Translations under genes and position numbers: made by a program
From: Fusobacterium ulcerans ATCC 49185
GTDB lineage: Bacteria; Fusobacteriota; Fusobacteriia; Fusobacteriales; Fusobacteriaceae
Direction: 5' to 3'
DNA: 64,000 nt
Assembly: GCF_900683735.1 (NCBI RefSeq)
Contig: NZ_LR215979.1
Location: forward strand, 1,798,001-1,862,000
The notes under the pieces: generated by a model
What the model was told of the DNA's origin: nothing
The model's input: the letters and a program-made list of their open reading frames with translations, nothing else
Databases searched by the model: none
In this document: one piece after another, positions 46,045-55,234 of the stretch
How the letters are laid out: every line of letters begins with the position of its first letter
How positions within the stretch are numbered: position 1 is the first letter of the stretch

Positions 46045-47292
46045 CTATCTAGATTCTTTAATTATTTCCATTGCTTTTTCAAATGATAATTCTTCCTGAG
46101 TTCTATTAGTAAAATCTTTTAAAAGAACTGTTCCTTTATTAATTTCATCTTCTCCAGCTATTATGCAATATTTTACTCCCAGCTTATCAGCTTTTTTCAT
46201 GTGTGATTTCATTCCTTTAGAATTAAAATCTACAAAAGTTTTTATTCCTGCATCTCTCAATACCTTAGTTATTTTAATACCAAAATCTTTAACTTCATCT
46301 CCAAGCCATGCTACATATACATCAGGACTATTGCTAGGATATTCTTCCAGTAACATCATCATTCTCTCCACTCCAGCGGCAAACCCTACTGCTGGTATAT
46401 CTTTATCTCCTAACTGTTTCAGAAGATTATCATATCTTCCTCCTCCTAACACAGTTCCCTGTGCTCCAAGTTTGTTAGTAACTATTTCATAAACTGTACT
46501 TGAATAATAATCAAGCCCTCTTACTAATTTTGAATCTTCAACATATTTTATTCCAAAAATATCAAGATATTTTTTTACTTCTTCATAATGAGCTCTCTCC
46601 TCTTCTGTAAGAGAGTCTATTATACTAGGAGCTTCTTTTGTAAGCTCTTTACATTTTTCTATTTTACAGTCAAGAACTCTTAGAGGATTTTTCTCCATTC
46701 TCATTTGGCAGTCTTCACATAGCTCCTCTTTAATAGGATTAAGGAAATTTAACAGTTTCTCTCTGTACTGTGTACGAGAAGCTGTTGTTCCAACTGAGTT
46801 AATATGAACTTCGAGATCGCTTATTCCTAATTTTTCGAGAAGTGTATAACTCATTGCTATTACTTCTGCATCTAATATAGGAGAACTTTCTCCTAATACT
46901 TCTACTCCTATCTGATTGAATTCTCTCTGCCTTCCAGCTTGTGGCCTCTCATACCTGAACATTGATCCATTATAATAATATCTTGTTACATCTTCTTTTC
47001 CATAGATACCATTTTCAAGATATGATCTTACTACTGATGCAGTATTTTCTGGTCTTAGAGTTATACTTCTTTCTCCTCTGTCTTTGAATGTATACATCTC
47101 TTTCTCTACAACATCAGTTCCTTCTCCAATTCCTCTTTTGAATAGATCAGTTTCTTCAAATATAGGAGTTTTTATATATGTATACCCATAACTTTCAAAT
47201 ACTTCCTGAGCCATTTTAGATATATATGTATATTTTACTGCTTCTTCTCCATAGATATCTCTAGTTCCTCTAACAGCTTTAATAAGCTTCAT
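46045..47292 (-). CDS. hisS: histidyl-tRNA synthetase
   Basis: This 415-residue class II synthetase starts KLIKAVRGTRDIYG. It has motif 2 RYYYNGSMFRYERPQAGRQ, the histidine motifs LVRGLDYYSSTVYE and GGGRYDNLL, and a C-terminal anticodon-binding domain. I use the ATG at 47292, which follows AAGAGGTGA at good distance; an in-frame GTG nine bases upstream overlaps that ribosome binding site. The rarA-hisS-aspS order gives an operon of about 4.3 kb. Confidence 0.96.
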   Translation of the reverse strand: MKLIKAVRGTRDIYGEEAVKYTYISKMAQEVFESYGYTYIKTPIFEETDLFKRGIGEGTDVVEKEMYTFKDRGERSITLRPENTASVVRSYLENGIYGKEDVTRYYYNGSMFRYERPQAGRQREFNQIGVEVLGESSPILDAEVIAMSYTLLEKLGISDLEVHINSVGTTASRTQYREKLLNFLNPIKEELCEDCQMRMEKNPLRVLDCKIEKCKELTKEAPSIIDSLTEEERAHYEEVKKYLDIFGIKYVEDSKLVRGLDYYSSTVYEIVTNKLGAQGTVLGGGRYDNLLKQLGDKDIPAVGFAAGVERMMMLLEEYPSNSPDVYVAWLGDEVKDFGIKITKVLRDAGIKTFVDFNSKGMKSHMKKADKLGVKYCIIAGEDEINKGTVLLKDFTNRTQEELSFEKAMEIIKESR

Positions 47293-47309
47293 TATTCTCA
47301 CCTCTTATA

Positions 47310-48539
47310 TTATTTTCCCCATAGTTTTTCCATTTTTTCTTTTATAAGTTTCTCATTTTTATTATCCCCTGGTATATAGTACTCTCTTTTTTTAGCAGTA
47401 TAATTCTGTTTTACAAAGTTTCCTGTATAGTCATGAGGATATTTGTATCCTTTTGCATTATGGCATATAGTCAAAGGAACTGTTTCCATATCACCTTTTT
47501 CAATATCTTCCATTGCTTTATTTATTCCCATGTAGCATGAATTACTCTTTGTAGATATAGAAAGATATATTACTGCCTGAGCAAGTATTATCTTTACTTC
47601 TGGCATACCTATTTTCTCACTCGCTGCCATTGCACTGCTGGCTACAAGCATGGCTTCAGGATTTGCCATTCCTATATCTTCACTGGCATGTATCATTACT
47701 CTTCTTGCTATATATCTTGGATCTTCTCCTCCATGTAAAAGACGCCCTAACCAGTAAAGAGCTGCATCTGGATCACTCCCTCTCATGCTCTTAATCAAAG
47801 CAGAAATGAGATTATATTTATCTTCTGCTTTATGATATGAAGATTGCCTTTGTCTGAATATTTCTAATACTTCATTATCTTCTAAGTCCATACAGCTATT
47901 CTGATAAAGCTCCAAGTAATTTATTGCTATTCTGCTGTCCCCTTGTGAAATATCCAGTATACACTCTATTATTTCTTTGGATATCTTTTCTTCCAGCCCT
48001 ATATATTTAACCCCTCTTTCAAGTATCTGTTTGATATTCTCTCTGCTCAAAGGCTTAAATTCAAATATCATTACTCTTGATAACAAGGCATTGTTTAGAC
48101 TGTAATAAGGATTCTCTGTAGTAGCTCCTATAAGAGTCAGTATTCCTGACTCACAATAAGAAAGAAGTGCATCCTGCTGAAGTTTGTTGAATCTATGTAT
48201 CTCGTCTAAAAACAGGATAGTTTTTTTTCCATAAAATTCAAGATTTTTCTTGGCTTTCTCTACAATCTCACGCAAATCATTAAGACTGGCAACTGTTGCA
48301 TTTAGAGTTTCAAAGTTACTGTCCAGAGTTTTAGAAATTATCTCTCCCAATGAACTTTTCCCACATCCTGGAGGTCCAAAAAAAATAGAATTTGATATGC
48401 TCTGTTTCTCTATTAATTTTCTTAAAACTCCACCTTTTCCCAATATTTTTTCCTGACCTATAAAGTCATCTAAACTGGTAGGTCTAAGTCTTAGGGCCAA
48501 AGGTTTTATTTTATCATAGTTACTTTCAAATAGATTCAT
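47310..48539 (-). CDS. rarA: replication-associated recombination protein A (RarA/MgsA AAA ATPase)
   Basis: This 409-residue clamp-loader-like AAA+ protein has Walker A FGPPGCGKSSLG, Walker B ILFLDEIHRFNKLQQD, sensor 1 LIGATTENPYYSLN and the C-terminal helical part with LHGGEDPRYIARRV. RarA acts at stalled forks. It starts the hisS-aspS operon (17 bases to the hisS start). Family call is certain. Confidence 0.95.
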   Translation of the reverse strand: MNLFESNYDKIKPLALRLRPTSLDDFIGQEKILGKGGVLRKLIEKQSISNSIFFGPPGCGKSSLGEIISKTLDSNFETLNATVASLNDLREIVEKAKKNLEFYGKKTILFLDEIHRFNKLQQDALLSYCESGILTLIGATTENPYYSLNNALLSRVMIFEFKPLSRENIKQILERGVKYIGLEEKISKEIIECILDISQGDSRIAINYLELYQNSCMDLEDNEVLEIFRQRQSSYHKAEDKYNLISALIKSMRGSDPDAALYWLGRLLHGGEDPRYIARRVMIHASEDIGMANPEAMLVASSAMAASEKIGMPEVKIILAQAVIYLSISTKSNSCYMGINKAMEDIEKGDMETVPLTICHNAKGYKYPHDYTGNFVKQNYTAKKREYYIPGDNKNEKLIKEKMEKLWGK

Positions 48540-48565
48540 CTCATCACAACCATTTTATTTTTTGA

Positions 48566-48595
48566 CAAAAAAAGCGTATTGATATAACAATACGC
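48566..48595 (-). terminator. terminator of secG
   Basis: Perfect stem GCGTATTG/CAATACGC (48574-48581 with 48588-48595), followed by TTTTTTTG on the minus strand. Confidence 0.85.
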
Positions 48596-48604
48596 CTCTT
48601 CCTT

Positions 48605-48829
48605 CTATTTTACTAAGTATAATAAAAGTGCACTGACAATAAATAGTACCGCAACTACTTGAGTTGCCTTAGCTAAAGGCCCACCGTCTTTTGATATTCC
48701 AAACACAGTATTTGAAGCTCCCATTCCCATGCTTGCTGACATTCCGTGGCTCCTATCAGGCTGTATAAGCACTAATATTATAAGCGCTATCGCAAATATA
48801 AAAAGCATTATTGTAAATAATGTTTCCAT
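48605..48829 (-). CDS. secG: preprotein translocase subunit SecG
   Basis: This 74-residue protein has two membrane helices (about 2-20 and 52-72) with the SecG linker RSHGMSASMGMGASNTVFG. It joins SecYE to ease protein translocation. Single gene, with an extended -10 (TGATATAAT) upstream and a strong terminator. Confidence 0.93.
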   Translation of the reverse strand: METLFTIMLFIFAIALIILVLIQPDRSHGMSASMGMGASNTVFGISKDGGPLAKATQVVAVLFIVSALLLYLVK

Positions 48830-48915
48830 AGCTCTCCTCCTAAACTTCTTCTCTTATATTAAATACAATAAATTATATCACAGATAGTTAAAATATTAAA
48901 GTATAAACTTTTATT

Positions 48916-49656
48916 TTAATCCCACCAGAAATACCACACATGAGAATTTCTTAAACAGCTTGCAAGAGAGCGAATATCCCCACATCCCTGCATAACTATA
49001 TCATAACAAAAAGCAAACTGCTCTTCTGCTAATTCTTCAAGTTCCCCATTTTCTTTTAAAGGTTCATCTACATACAGTTCCCAATTATCATATGTCACTG
49101 CTCCTGGCACAACACCATATTTTTCATACCAAAATTTAAATACTGCTGCCTGTTCTGCTGGTGTTGGACAGTCATTAAACCCACCCATAGGAAGCCATAC
49201 TGCTGCTTTCCAAGGTTCACTTTCAGGTATTTTTACTATTACAACTTCTGGAAATGGAATTCCATTAGCTTCTGCAAATGTTATAAACTCATTAGATGGC
49301 TCACTGTACTTAAAATTTCCAGTTACATCATCTTTATCATGCATATCACTGTATTCATCAAAACGTTCTTTCAAAAATTCAGCTACATCTATACTTTCAG
49401 CTTCTTCTAAAGCTTTTTCGCGAAATTCTTCTATACCTTTTTGGGATTCTTCTACATCATAATCTTCATATACAAAACTAAGAGTCTCTGCTAATATGTC
49501 ATTTGGAACTATTACCAATGGAGTGAAATTTTCTTTCCTTCCTATCTCTTTCAATTCTTTATATCTGTCCATTATTACACTGCTGTCTTCTTCGTTTTCA
49601 AATATTTCATACTTACAATTTAAAAATCTCAGTATCTCTCGGCAATCACTAGTCAT
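48916..49656 (-). CDS. DUF4253 domain protein
   Basis: The 246-residue acidic protein ends in the DUF4253 pattern: AAVWLPMGGFNDCPTPAEQ, YDNWELYVDEPL, EEQFAFCYDIVMQG and a C-terminal WYFWWD. The N-terminal part is variable. Family members occur sporadically, often near immunity-type or SMI1-like genes; the function is unknown. It is a lone gene with promoter AAGACA-17-TATAAT (49691-49719). Confidence 0.85.
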   Translation of the reverse strand: MTSDCREILRFLNCKYEIFENEEDSSVIMDRYKELKEIGRKENFTPLVIVPNDILAETLSFVYEDYDVEESQKGIEEFREKALEEAESIDVAEFLKERFDEYSDMHDKDDVTGNFKYSEPSNEFITFAEANGIPFPEVVIVKIPESEPWKAAVWLPMGGFNDCPTPAEQAAVFKFWYEKYGVVPGAVTYDNWELYVDEPLKENGELEELAEEQFAFCYDIVMQGCGDIRSLASCLRNSHVWYFWWD

Positions 49657-49690
49657 TTTTTCCTCCTGAAACTTTTTTATATATGTAGTA

Positions 49691-49719
49691 ATTATACAAT
49701 AGAATTATAAATTTGTCTT
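49691..49719 (-). promoter_or_regulatory. promoter of the DUF4253 gene
   Basis: Minus-strand AAGACA, 17 bp, TATAAT. Confidence 0.5.
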
Positions 49720-49771
49720 AAAAAAATATTGATTTTTAAGTGTCTTTTTATTCTTAAATAATTAAGATAAA

Positions 49772-49796
49772 GGAAAAGGCAGTCAAATTGACTGCC
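49772..49796 (-). terminator. terminator of the PhoH/PIN gene
   Basis: Perfect stem GGCAGTCA/TGACTGCC, loop of 3 nt, followed by TTTTCCTTT on the minus strand. Confidence 0.8.
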
Positions 49797-49815
49797 CTAA
49801 TATTTTATATTTATT

Positions 49816-51123
49816 CTATAATAATTTTGCTGCTATTTCAGCAAGTTTTGATCTTTCACCTTTTTTCAAAGTAACATGTCCTACAATTTCTTCACCTTTC
49901 AGTCTGTCAGCTAAATATGTCAAACCATTTGTATTAGAGTCAAGATAAGGATTATCTATCTGCTGAGGATCACCAGTAAAGATCATCTTAGTATTTTCTC
50001 CTGCTCTTGTAACTATAGTTTTTATTTCCAATGGAGTAAGATTTTGTGCCTCATCAACTATGATAAGTCCTCTTGGTATACTTCTTCCTCTGATATATGT
50101 CAATGCCTCTATTTTCAATATCCCCATAGCTTCCAAGCCTTCTACAACTTTTTCTCCAGTTTTATCATCTTTAGCTTCACTTAAAAAATCTATGTTATCA
50201 AAAATAGGCTGCATCCATGGTTTTAATTTTTCTTTTTCACTTCCTGGTAAATATCCAAGATCTTTACCCATAGGAATTATAGGTCTTGCTATTAATAATT
50301 TTTTATATTTTTTTCTTTCAACTACTAATTCAAGTCCTGTTGCTATTGCTAGAAGTGTCTTTCCTGTTCCAGCTCCTCCTACAAGAGTAACTATCTTTAT
50401 ATTTTCATCCATTAAAAGATCCATAGCAAATCTTTGCTCATCATTTCTAGCTCTAAGTCCCCATGCACTACTATCTCCAAGAAGAAACTTTTTAATTTTT
50501 CCATTCTCATATCTTCCAGTAAGTATATTTCCCTTGCAATTTAATTTAAAGAAACAGTTTGGAGTAGGAACAATATCCTCTCTCCCTAAATCTGCAAAAT
50601 CCATCTTGCCATTTTTTTCATATTGTCCAAAAGTTTTACTGTCAACTTCTACTTCAAAAAATCCATCATATAACTCTGTATAATCAACTTTATCTGTTGA
50701 GTAATCTTCTACTTCCAATCCTAAAGCATCAGCTTTTATTCTCATATTTATATCTTTTGTTACTATTATAACTCTTTTATCTGGATTTTCTTTCTTTATT
50801 CCCAATGTAACTGAAATAATATAATTATCTACAACATCTTTTTTTAAAACTTCTGGAAGAAGTTTCATATCATTTTTTATTTCAACTCTAAAAAATATAT
50901 CATTTTTTAGTTCTACACCTTTGAAAAGACTTCCCTCTTTTCTAATTTCATCTAGAACTCTTGAAGCTAGTCTAGCTTGAATAGCTGTATTCTGATTTCT
51001 TTTAAGCTTATCTATCTCTTCTATAACATAGATAGGCAGAATAACATCATTACCTCTAAAATTATAAATACAATAAGGATCATGAATAAGTATATTGGTA
51101 TCTAGTATGAATGTCTTTCTCAT
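49816..51123 (-). CDS. PIN domain-PhoH ATPase fusion (YlaK/PhoH2-like)
   Basis: This 435-residue protein has an N-terminal PIN RNase domain (TFILDTNILIHDP, IYVIEEIDKLKRN, VIIVTKDINMRIKADALG; acidic residues intact). It also has a C-terminal PhoH ATPase (Walker A LVGGAGTGKTLLA near 250, Walker B IIVDEAQN). PhoH2 proteins are sequence-specific RNA helicase/RNases, and in some actinobacteria are linked to toxin-antitoxin systems. I start at the ATG at 51123 (AAGGAGC upstream); a TTG six bases earlier is less likely. Single gene. Confidence 0.93.
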   Translation of the reverse strand: MRKTFILDTNILIHDPYCIYNFRGNDVILPIYVIEEIDKLKRNQNTAIQARLASRVLDEIRKEGSLFKGVELKNDIFFRVEIKNDMKLLPEVLKKDVVDNYIISVTLGIKKENPDKRVIIVTKDINMRIKADALGLEVEDYSTDKVDYTELYDGFFEVEVDSKTFGQYEKNGKMDFADLGREDIVPTPNCFFKLNCKGNILTGRYENGKIKKFLLGDSSAWGLRARNDEQRFAMDLLMDENIKIVTLVGGAGTGKTLLAIATGLELVVERKKYKKLLIARPIIPMGKDLGYLPGSEKEKLKPWMQPIFDNIDFLSEAKDDKTGEKVVEGLEAMGILKIEALTYIRGRSIPRGLIIVDEAQNLTPLEIKTIVTRAGENTKMIFTGDPQQIDNPYLDSNTNGLTYLADRLKGEEIVGHVTLKKGERSKLAEIAAKLL

Positions 51124-51212
51124 ATGCAATCAGCTCCTTTTTTAAAATCCTATTCAGGACTACATTTCAGCTTATTATAAGATACCAGACTTTTTTTAAA
51201 TTTCCTCTTTTT

Positions 51213-52139
51213 TTATTTCTTTTTTAGAATTTCCTTAATAGCTTCCATAGCAGCAATAGTCCCATCAGCAACAGCAGTTGTAACTTGTCTCACCACTCCT
51301 GATCTTATATCTCCTATTGCATACATTCCTTCTACATTAGTCTTCAATCCATCTTTTGTTATAATATTACCTTGGTTATCTAATTGAGCAAATTCTCCAT
51401 ACATCTCTGTATTATTTTTAGTTCCTAAGTAAAGAAATGCAAAGTCAGATGGGTAATTTTTTATCTCTCCATCTTTTTCTATTACAAGCTCCTCTACATA
51501 TTCTCCACCTTTTATTTCAAGAAGTTTTGCATCTGTTATTATCTCCACTTTTCCAGAAGCAGTCAAAGCATCTAAAGTGTCCTTATGGCATTTAAATTCT
51601 TTTTCATTCACAAATATTTTTATAGTTTTAGAAAATTTTGTAAGGAAAAGTGCTTCCTCTGCAACTTCTTCTCCCTGACCTAATAGAGATACATTTAGAT
51701 TTTTAGTAAAAGCTCCATCGCAAGTAGCACAATATGATACTCCCTTTCCTAAAAATTCCTCTTCTCCCTTTAATTTTTTATTTCCATTTTTTCCAGTTCC
51801 TGTTGCTATTATTACAACTTTTGCTTTAAAATTACCTTTATCTGTTTTTACTATTTTACTTTCAGTATCTGAATACACATCAAAACCTAAAAGAGTTGCA
51901 TTTAGGAATTTAGCTCCAAATTTTTCAGCCTGTTTTTTCATCAAAGCATAAAGTTCTTTTCCAGATATACCTTCTGGAAATCCTGGATAGTTGTCTATCT
52001 TATGAGCCATAAGAAGACTTCCTATACCTTCATTTTCAATTATTAATGTATTCAGTTTTGACCTTCCTATATATATCCCTGCTGTAAGACCTGCTGGTCC
52101 ACCACCAATTATTATAACATCATATATTTTTTCATTCAT
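51213..52139 (-). CDS. trxB: thioredoxin reductase-like FAD/NAD(P) oxidoreductase
   Basis: This 308-residue flavoprotein has FAD-binding DVIIIGGGPAGLTAGIYI, the redox pair CATC in VSYCATCDGAF, and the C-terminal EGMYAIGDIRSG. The NADPH-binding segment reads LGQGEEVAEEALFL in place of the usual GGGNSAVEEA. The changed GxGxxA may alter nucleotide preference. It lies about 20 bases after the MBL-fold gene, probably one transcript. No thioredoxin gene is adjacent, so it may serve another partner. Confidence 0.88.
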   Translation of the reverse strand: MNEKIYDVIIIGGGPAGLTAGIYIGRSKLNTLIIENEGIGSLLMAHKIDNYPGFPEGISGKELYALMKKQAEKFGAKFLNATLLGFDVYSDTESKIVKTDKGNFKAKVVIIATGTGKNGNKKLKGEEEFLGKGVSYCATCDGAFTKNLNVSLLGQGEEVAEEALFLTKFSKTIKIFVNEKEFKCHKDTLDALTASGKVEIITDAKLLEIKGGEYVEELVIEKDGEIKNYPSDFAFLYLGTKNNTEMYGEFAQLDNQGNIITKDGLKTNVEGMYAIGDIRSGVVRQVTTAVADGTIAAMEAIKEILKKK

Positions 52140-52159
52140 ATAAATAACCTCCTTAGTCT

Positions 52160-52786
52160 TTAGATTATTCCCTGCATAGATAGAAATTCTTTTTCCTCTC
52201 CTATAGATGTTTCATCACTATGTCCACTATATACTTTTGTATCACTAGGAAGTCTGCATAATTTTGCAAGGCTGTTAAAAAGCATTTCTCCACTGCTTGT
52301 AGGCAAGTCATATCTTCCATAACTTCTTCTAAACATAGTATCTCCAGAAATCAGCATTTTCGCTTCTGAGCAATAAAAACTTTTTGACCCAATTGTATGA
52401 CCTGGAGTATCTAAAACTTTAAATTCTCCTACCATATCTCCTTCTTTTACTGTATGGAATTCTCCATTAAAAACAAAATTTACTCCTGTAATATATCTCA
52501 TCAAATTCAATTCTGGTTCAGTAAGACAAGCTGCATCTTCTTTCCCTATGTATACTTCAACATTTGGATATTCTTCTATCAATCTATTTATTCCAGCAAT
52601 GTGATCACCATGCCCATGTGTAAGAACTAAATATTTCAATGTAAGTCCATTAACTTTCAAAAAAGTTATTATTTTATCTATATTTTCTCCACCACAATCA
52701 AAAAGATAAGCATTTTTGTCATCGTTCCAAGTTAGATAGCAATTTGCCATCATTGAACCTAAGTAAAATGTTTTTATATTCATCAT
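52160..52786 (-). CDS. MBL-fold metallohydrolase (glyoxalase II-like)
   Basis: This 208-residue metallo-beta-lactamase fold has the zinc motif LTHGHGDHIAG, a second His in DTPGHTIGSKSFY, ISGDTMFRRSYGR and a final SGHSDETSIG. It is similar to hydroxyacylglutathione hydrolase or persulfide dioxygenase-like proteins (YcbL type). Substrate unknown; co-expression with the thioredoxin reductase-like gene suggests a thiol or detox role. AGGAGGAAAA precedes the start. Confidence 0.9.
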   Translation of the reverse strand: MMNIKTFYLGSMMANCYLTWNDDKNAYLFDCGGENIDKIITFLKVNGLTLKYLVLTHGHGDHIAGINRLIEEYPNVEVYIGKEDAACLTEPELNLMRYITGVNFVFNGEFHTVKEGDMVGEFKVLDTPGHTIGSKSFYCSEAKMLISGDTMFRRSYGRYDLPTSSGEMLFNSLAKLCRLPSDTKVYSGHSDETSIGEEKEFLSMQGII

Positions 52787-53017
52787 TTTTCAGTTTTCCT
52801 CCTTAAATTCTCAATAGAATTCATACCATATCTTTAATTATACTTCAGTTTCACTAATTTTGTCTACCTAAATTATCAATAACAACATATTATAGGTGTT
52901 TCCTCTTCCAAAAAAGCACATATTTCTCTTTTATCAGATATCTTTAAAAAGGGATACACTATTTTCATTCTTTGGTGTATAATCTACTGGTAAATATTTT
53001 ATTTAGGAGGAAACAAA

Positions 53018-53476
53018 TTGAATATAGTTTTATTATACCCTGAAATACCATATAATACAGGAAATATAGGAAGAAGTGCTGTACTTACTAATACAACTCT
53101 GCATTTAATCAAACCTCTTGGATTTTCTTTAGATGAAAAGCAATTAAAAAGAGCTGGACTTGATTACTGGCATCTTGTTGATTTAAAAGTATGGGAATCT
53201 TATGAGGACTTTATAACTGGAAATCCTAATGCCATAATATATTATGCAACTACTAAAACAAAGCAGAAATATACAGATATAAAATTTGGAAGAAATGATT
53301 TTGTTATGTTTGGTCCTGAATCAAGAGGAATCCCAGAAGAGATATTAAATAAAAATGCTGATCACTGCATTACTATTCCAATGATAGACATGGGACGTTC
53401 TCTAAACCTTTCCAACTCTGCTGCTATCATTTTATATGAAGCTTTAAGACAGACAGATTTTAATTTTAACAAATAG
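53018..53476 (+). CDS. trmL: tRNA (cytidine/uridine-34-2'-O)-methyltransferase
   Basis: The 152-residue SPOUT methyltransferase has IVLLYPEIPYNTGNIGRS, MFGPESRGIPEEIL and IPMIDMGRSLNLSNSAAI, all diagnostic of TrmL (YibK/CspR). It methylates the wobble ribose of tRNA-Leu. The start is TTG at 53018, six bases after AGGAGGAAA; no ATG is available upstream. It leads a small plus-strand group with the VOC and YbaK genes. Confidence 0.94.
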   Translation: MNIVLLYPEIPYNTGNIGRSAVLTNTTLHLIKPLGFSLDEKQLKRAGLDYWHLVDLKVWESYEDFITGNPNAIIYYATTKTKQKYTDIKFGRNDFVMFGPESRGIPEEILNKNADHCITIPMIDMGRSLNLSNSAAIILYEALRQTDFNFNK

Positions 53477-53484
53477 GAGAATTT

Positions 53485-53871
53485 ATGCTTATTAATAAAA
53501 TTCATCATATAGCAATTATCTGTTCAAACTATAAAAAATCTAAAGATTTTTATGTAAATATTTTAGGATTTAAAATTCTAAACGAAACATATAGAAGTGA
53601 AAGAAAATCATATAAACTTGATCTTGAAATAGCTGGAGAATATCAAATTGAACTTTTCTCTTTTCCAGCCCCTCCTGAAAGAATAACTTCACCAGAAGCT
53701 AGGGGATTAAGACATCTTGCTTTTGAGGTAGATGATATTGAAAATTCTGTAAAATATCTAAATGAAAAAAATATAGTTACTGAACCTATAAAAACAGATG
53801 AAATAACTGGTAAAAAATATACTTTTTTTAGAGATCCTGATAATCTTCCTTTAGAAATTTGTGAAAAATAA
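53485..53871 (+). CDS. VOC-family (glyoxalase I-like) protein
   Basis: This 128-residue protein is a single vicinal-oxygen-chelate domain: KIHHIAIICSNYKKSKDFY, then RHLAFEVDDIENSV and FFRDPDNLPLEICE. The metal ligands H7/H8, E (in IELFSF), H and E look present. The family includes GloA2/YaeR-type lyases with unproven substrates. It starts nine bases after trmL. Confidence 0.9.
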   Translation: MLINKIHHIAIICSNYKKSKDFYVNILGFKILNETYRSERKSYKLDLEIAGEYQIELFSFPAPPERITSPEARGLRHLAFEVDDIENSVKYLNEKNIVTEPIKTDEITGKKYTFFRDPDNLPLEICEK

Positions 53872-53929
53872 CTTTAAATTTTTCTTTTTTTTTGGTATAC
53901 TCATAGTTAAAATTAAGGAGATGATAGTT

Positions 53930-54412
53930 ATGAGCGTTGAAAGTGTAAAAAAATTTTTTGAAGACAACAATCTTCCCTTAAAAGTTGAAGAAACAGAAGG
54001 AGATACTGCAACTGTAAAGACTGCTGCTGCAACTTGGGGAGTGGAAGAAGATCAAATTGCTAAAACAATGGGATACAAATTAAAAAGTGGAGAGTATATC
54101 CTTATTCTTACCAAAGGTGGAGCAAGACTTGACAACAGAAAATTTAAGGATAAATTTAAAGAAAAAGCTACTATGATTCCTCATGATGAAGTACTGGAAG
54201 CTACTGGTCATCCTATTGGAGGAGTTTGTCCATTTGGATTAAAAAGACCTTTAAAAGTCTATCTTGATAAGACTTTAAAAGAATTTGAAATAGTTTATCC
54301 TGCTGGAGGTTCTGATCATTCTGCTGTTAAAGTTCCTGTTGATATGTTGGAAAGTATAACTCAAGGAGAATGGGTAGATGTATGCAAGGACCCTGTTCCT
54401 GCTGAACAATAA
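53930..54412 (+). CDS. YbaK/EbsC-type aminoacyl-tRNA deacylase
   Basis: I start at the ATG at 53930, after AAGGAGATG; an open frame beginning earlier is only read-through of the VOC gene end. The 160-residue protein has LILTKGGARLDNRKFKDKF, ATGHPIGGVCPFG and FEIVYPAGGSDHSAVKV, the YbaK/Cys-tRNA-Pro deacylase fold (catalytic Lys probably in LTKGGAR). It trims mischarged Cys-tRNA-Pro or a similar product. The transcript ends at 54466-54515. Confidence 0.92.
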   Translation: MSVESVKKFFEDNNLPLKVEETEGDTATVKTAAATWGVEEDQIAKTMGYKLKSGEYILILTKGGARLDNRKFKDKFKEKATMIPHDEVLEATGHPIGGVCPFGLKRPLKVYLDKTLKEFEIVYPAGGSDHSAVKVPVDMLESITQGEWVDVCKDPVPAEQ

Positions 54413-54465
54413 AATAAAGATTTAAAGTCTAAACAGATAAAAATTTTAAATAATATAAAATTTTT

Positions 54466-54515
54466 AAACAGCTGAAGTTCTATATTCCATAGAGCTAAAG
54501 CTGTTTATTTTTTTA
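54466..54515 (+). terminator. terminator after the ybaK gene
   Basis: AAACAGCT pairs with AGCTGTTT, with an inner stem AGTTCTAT/ATAGAGCT, followed by ATTTTTTT. Confidence 0.8.
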
Positions 54516-54640
54516 CCAGCTTTCTTTAAATTATAAAATTTTACATAATTTCTATTTTTAAAATTCTTTTTTATTCTTTGCTGTAATTCTTTTCTATTTA
54601 CTATATTTTTTAATTCATAGAAATAAAAAATAAAAAAATC

Positions 54641-54671
54641 TTGACCTAAAGTTAACTCTAGGTGCTAAACT
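54641..54671 (+). promoter_or_regulatory. MerR-type promoter with 19-bp spacer and operator
   Basis: TTGACC and TAAACT are separated by 19 bp, the overlong spacer of MerR-activated promoters. Between them lies the dyad CCTAAAGTTAACTCTAGG (54645-54662), 16 of 18 positions palindromic. The arrangement implies that the MerR protein twists its own promoter. Confidence 0.75.
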
Positions 54672-54693
54672 ATTATTAATAGGAGGTAATAAT

Positions 54694-55080
54694 ATGACAA
54701 TTGCAGAGGTAAGTAAAAAATTTGAATTGACTATTGATACATTGCGTTATTATGAACGTATAGGTTTAATTCCTTCAGTTCCACGAACAAAGGGAGGAAT
54801 CCGTGATTATGGTGAAAATGAATGCAACTGGATAGAATTTATCAAATGTATGAGAGGTGCTGGACTTCCTGTTGAAGCATTAATCGAATATGTTGGACTA
54901 TTTCAACAAGGTGAAAAAACTATAGAAGCTCGTAAAGAAATTTTAACTGAACAGAGAAAACTACTGGCTGGAAGAATAGATGAAATGAAGCAAACACTTA
55001 ATAGACTTGATTACAAAATTGAAATTTATGAGAAATGCGTTGTAAAAAATGAAAAAAATCTCAGAAAAAAAGATAGTTAA
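54694..55080 (+). CDS. MerR-family transcriptional regulator
   Basis: This 128-residue protein has the MerR helix-turn-helix (MTIAEVSKKFELTIDTLRYY, ERIGLIPSVPRTKGGIRDY) and a long dimerisation helix (residues about 80-118). Only one Cys (CVV near the C-terminus) is in the effector region, so it is probably not a metal sensor. It resembles the AdhR/stress type that answers electrophiles or redox change. Its own operator sits in its promoter. No enzyme gene is adjacent, so it may control only itself plus distant genes. Confidence 0.9.
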   Translation: MTIAEVSKKFELTIDTLRYYERIGLIPSVPRTKGGIRDYGENECNWIEFIKCMRGAGLPVEALIEYVGLFQQGEKTIEARKEILTEQRKLLAGRIDEMKQTLNRLDYKIEIYEKCVVKNEKNLRKKDS

Positions 55081-55183
55081 GCAATTAGAATGAAAATAAA
55101 TACAGAAAACTTATCAAAATATAAATTGATTTTTAATAATAAGTCTAAGATTTATAAAAATGAAAAGTTTGTTTTTTATATAC

Positions 55184-55221
55184 TAAAAAAGGGGCTGTTG
55201 CAAATTTAAAATAGCCCCTTT
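55184..55221 (-). terminator. terminator of the autotransporter gene (GGGCTG-hairpin family)
   Basis: AAAGGGGCT pairs with AGCCCCTTT around GTTGCAAATTTAAAAT; followed on the minus strand by TTTTTTAG. Nearly identical to the hairpin at 27803-27840. Confidence 0.8.
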
Positions 55222-55234
55222 CACTTTGTAACCT

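Noticed and set aside
48916-51123. Toxin-immunity or toxin-antitoxin pair formed by the DUF4253 and PIN-PhoH genes
   Set aside because: Each gene has its own promoter or terminator and the PIN-PhoH fusion is a housekeeping type in this phylum; no small antitoxin gene precedes it.
55184-55221. End of an IS6-like element
   Set aside because: CTGTTGCAAA recalls IS6-family ends, but there is no transposase or second end at element distance; the hairpin works as a terminator.
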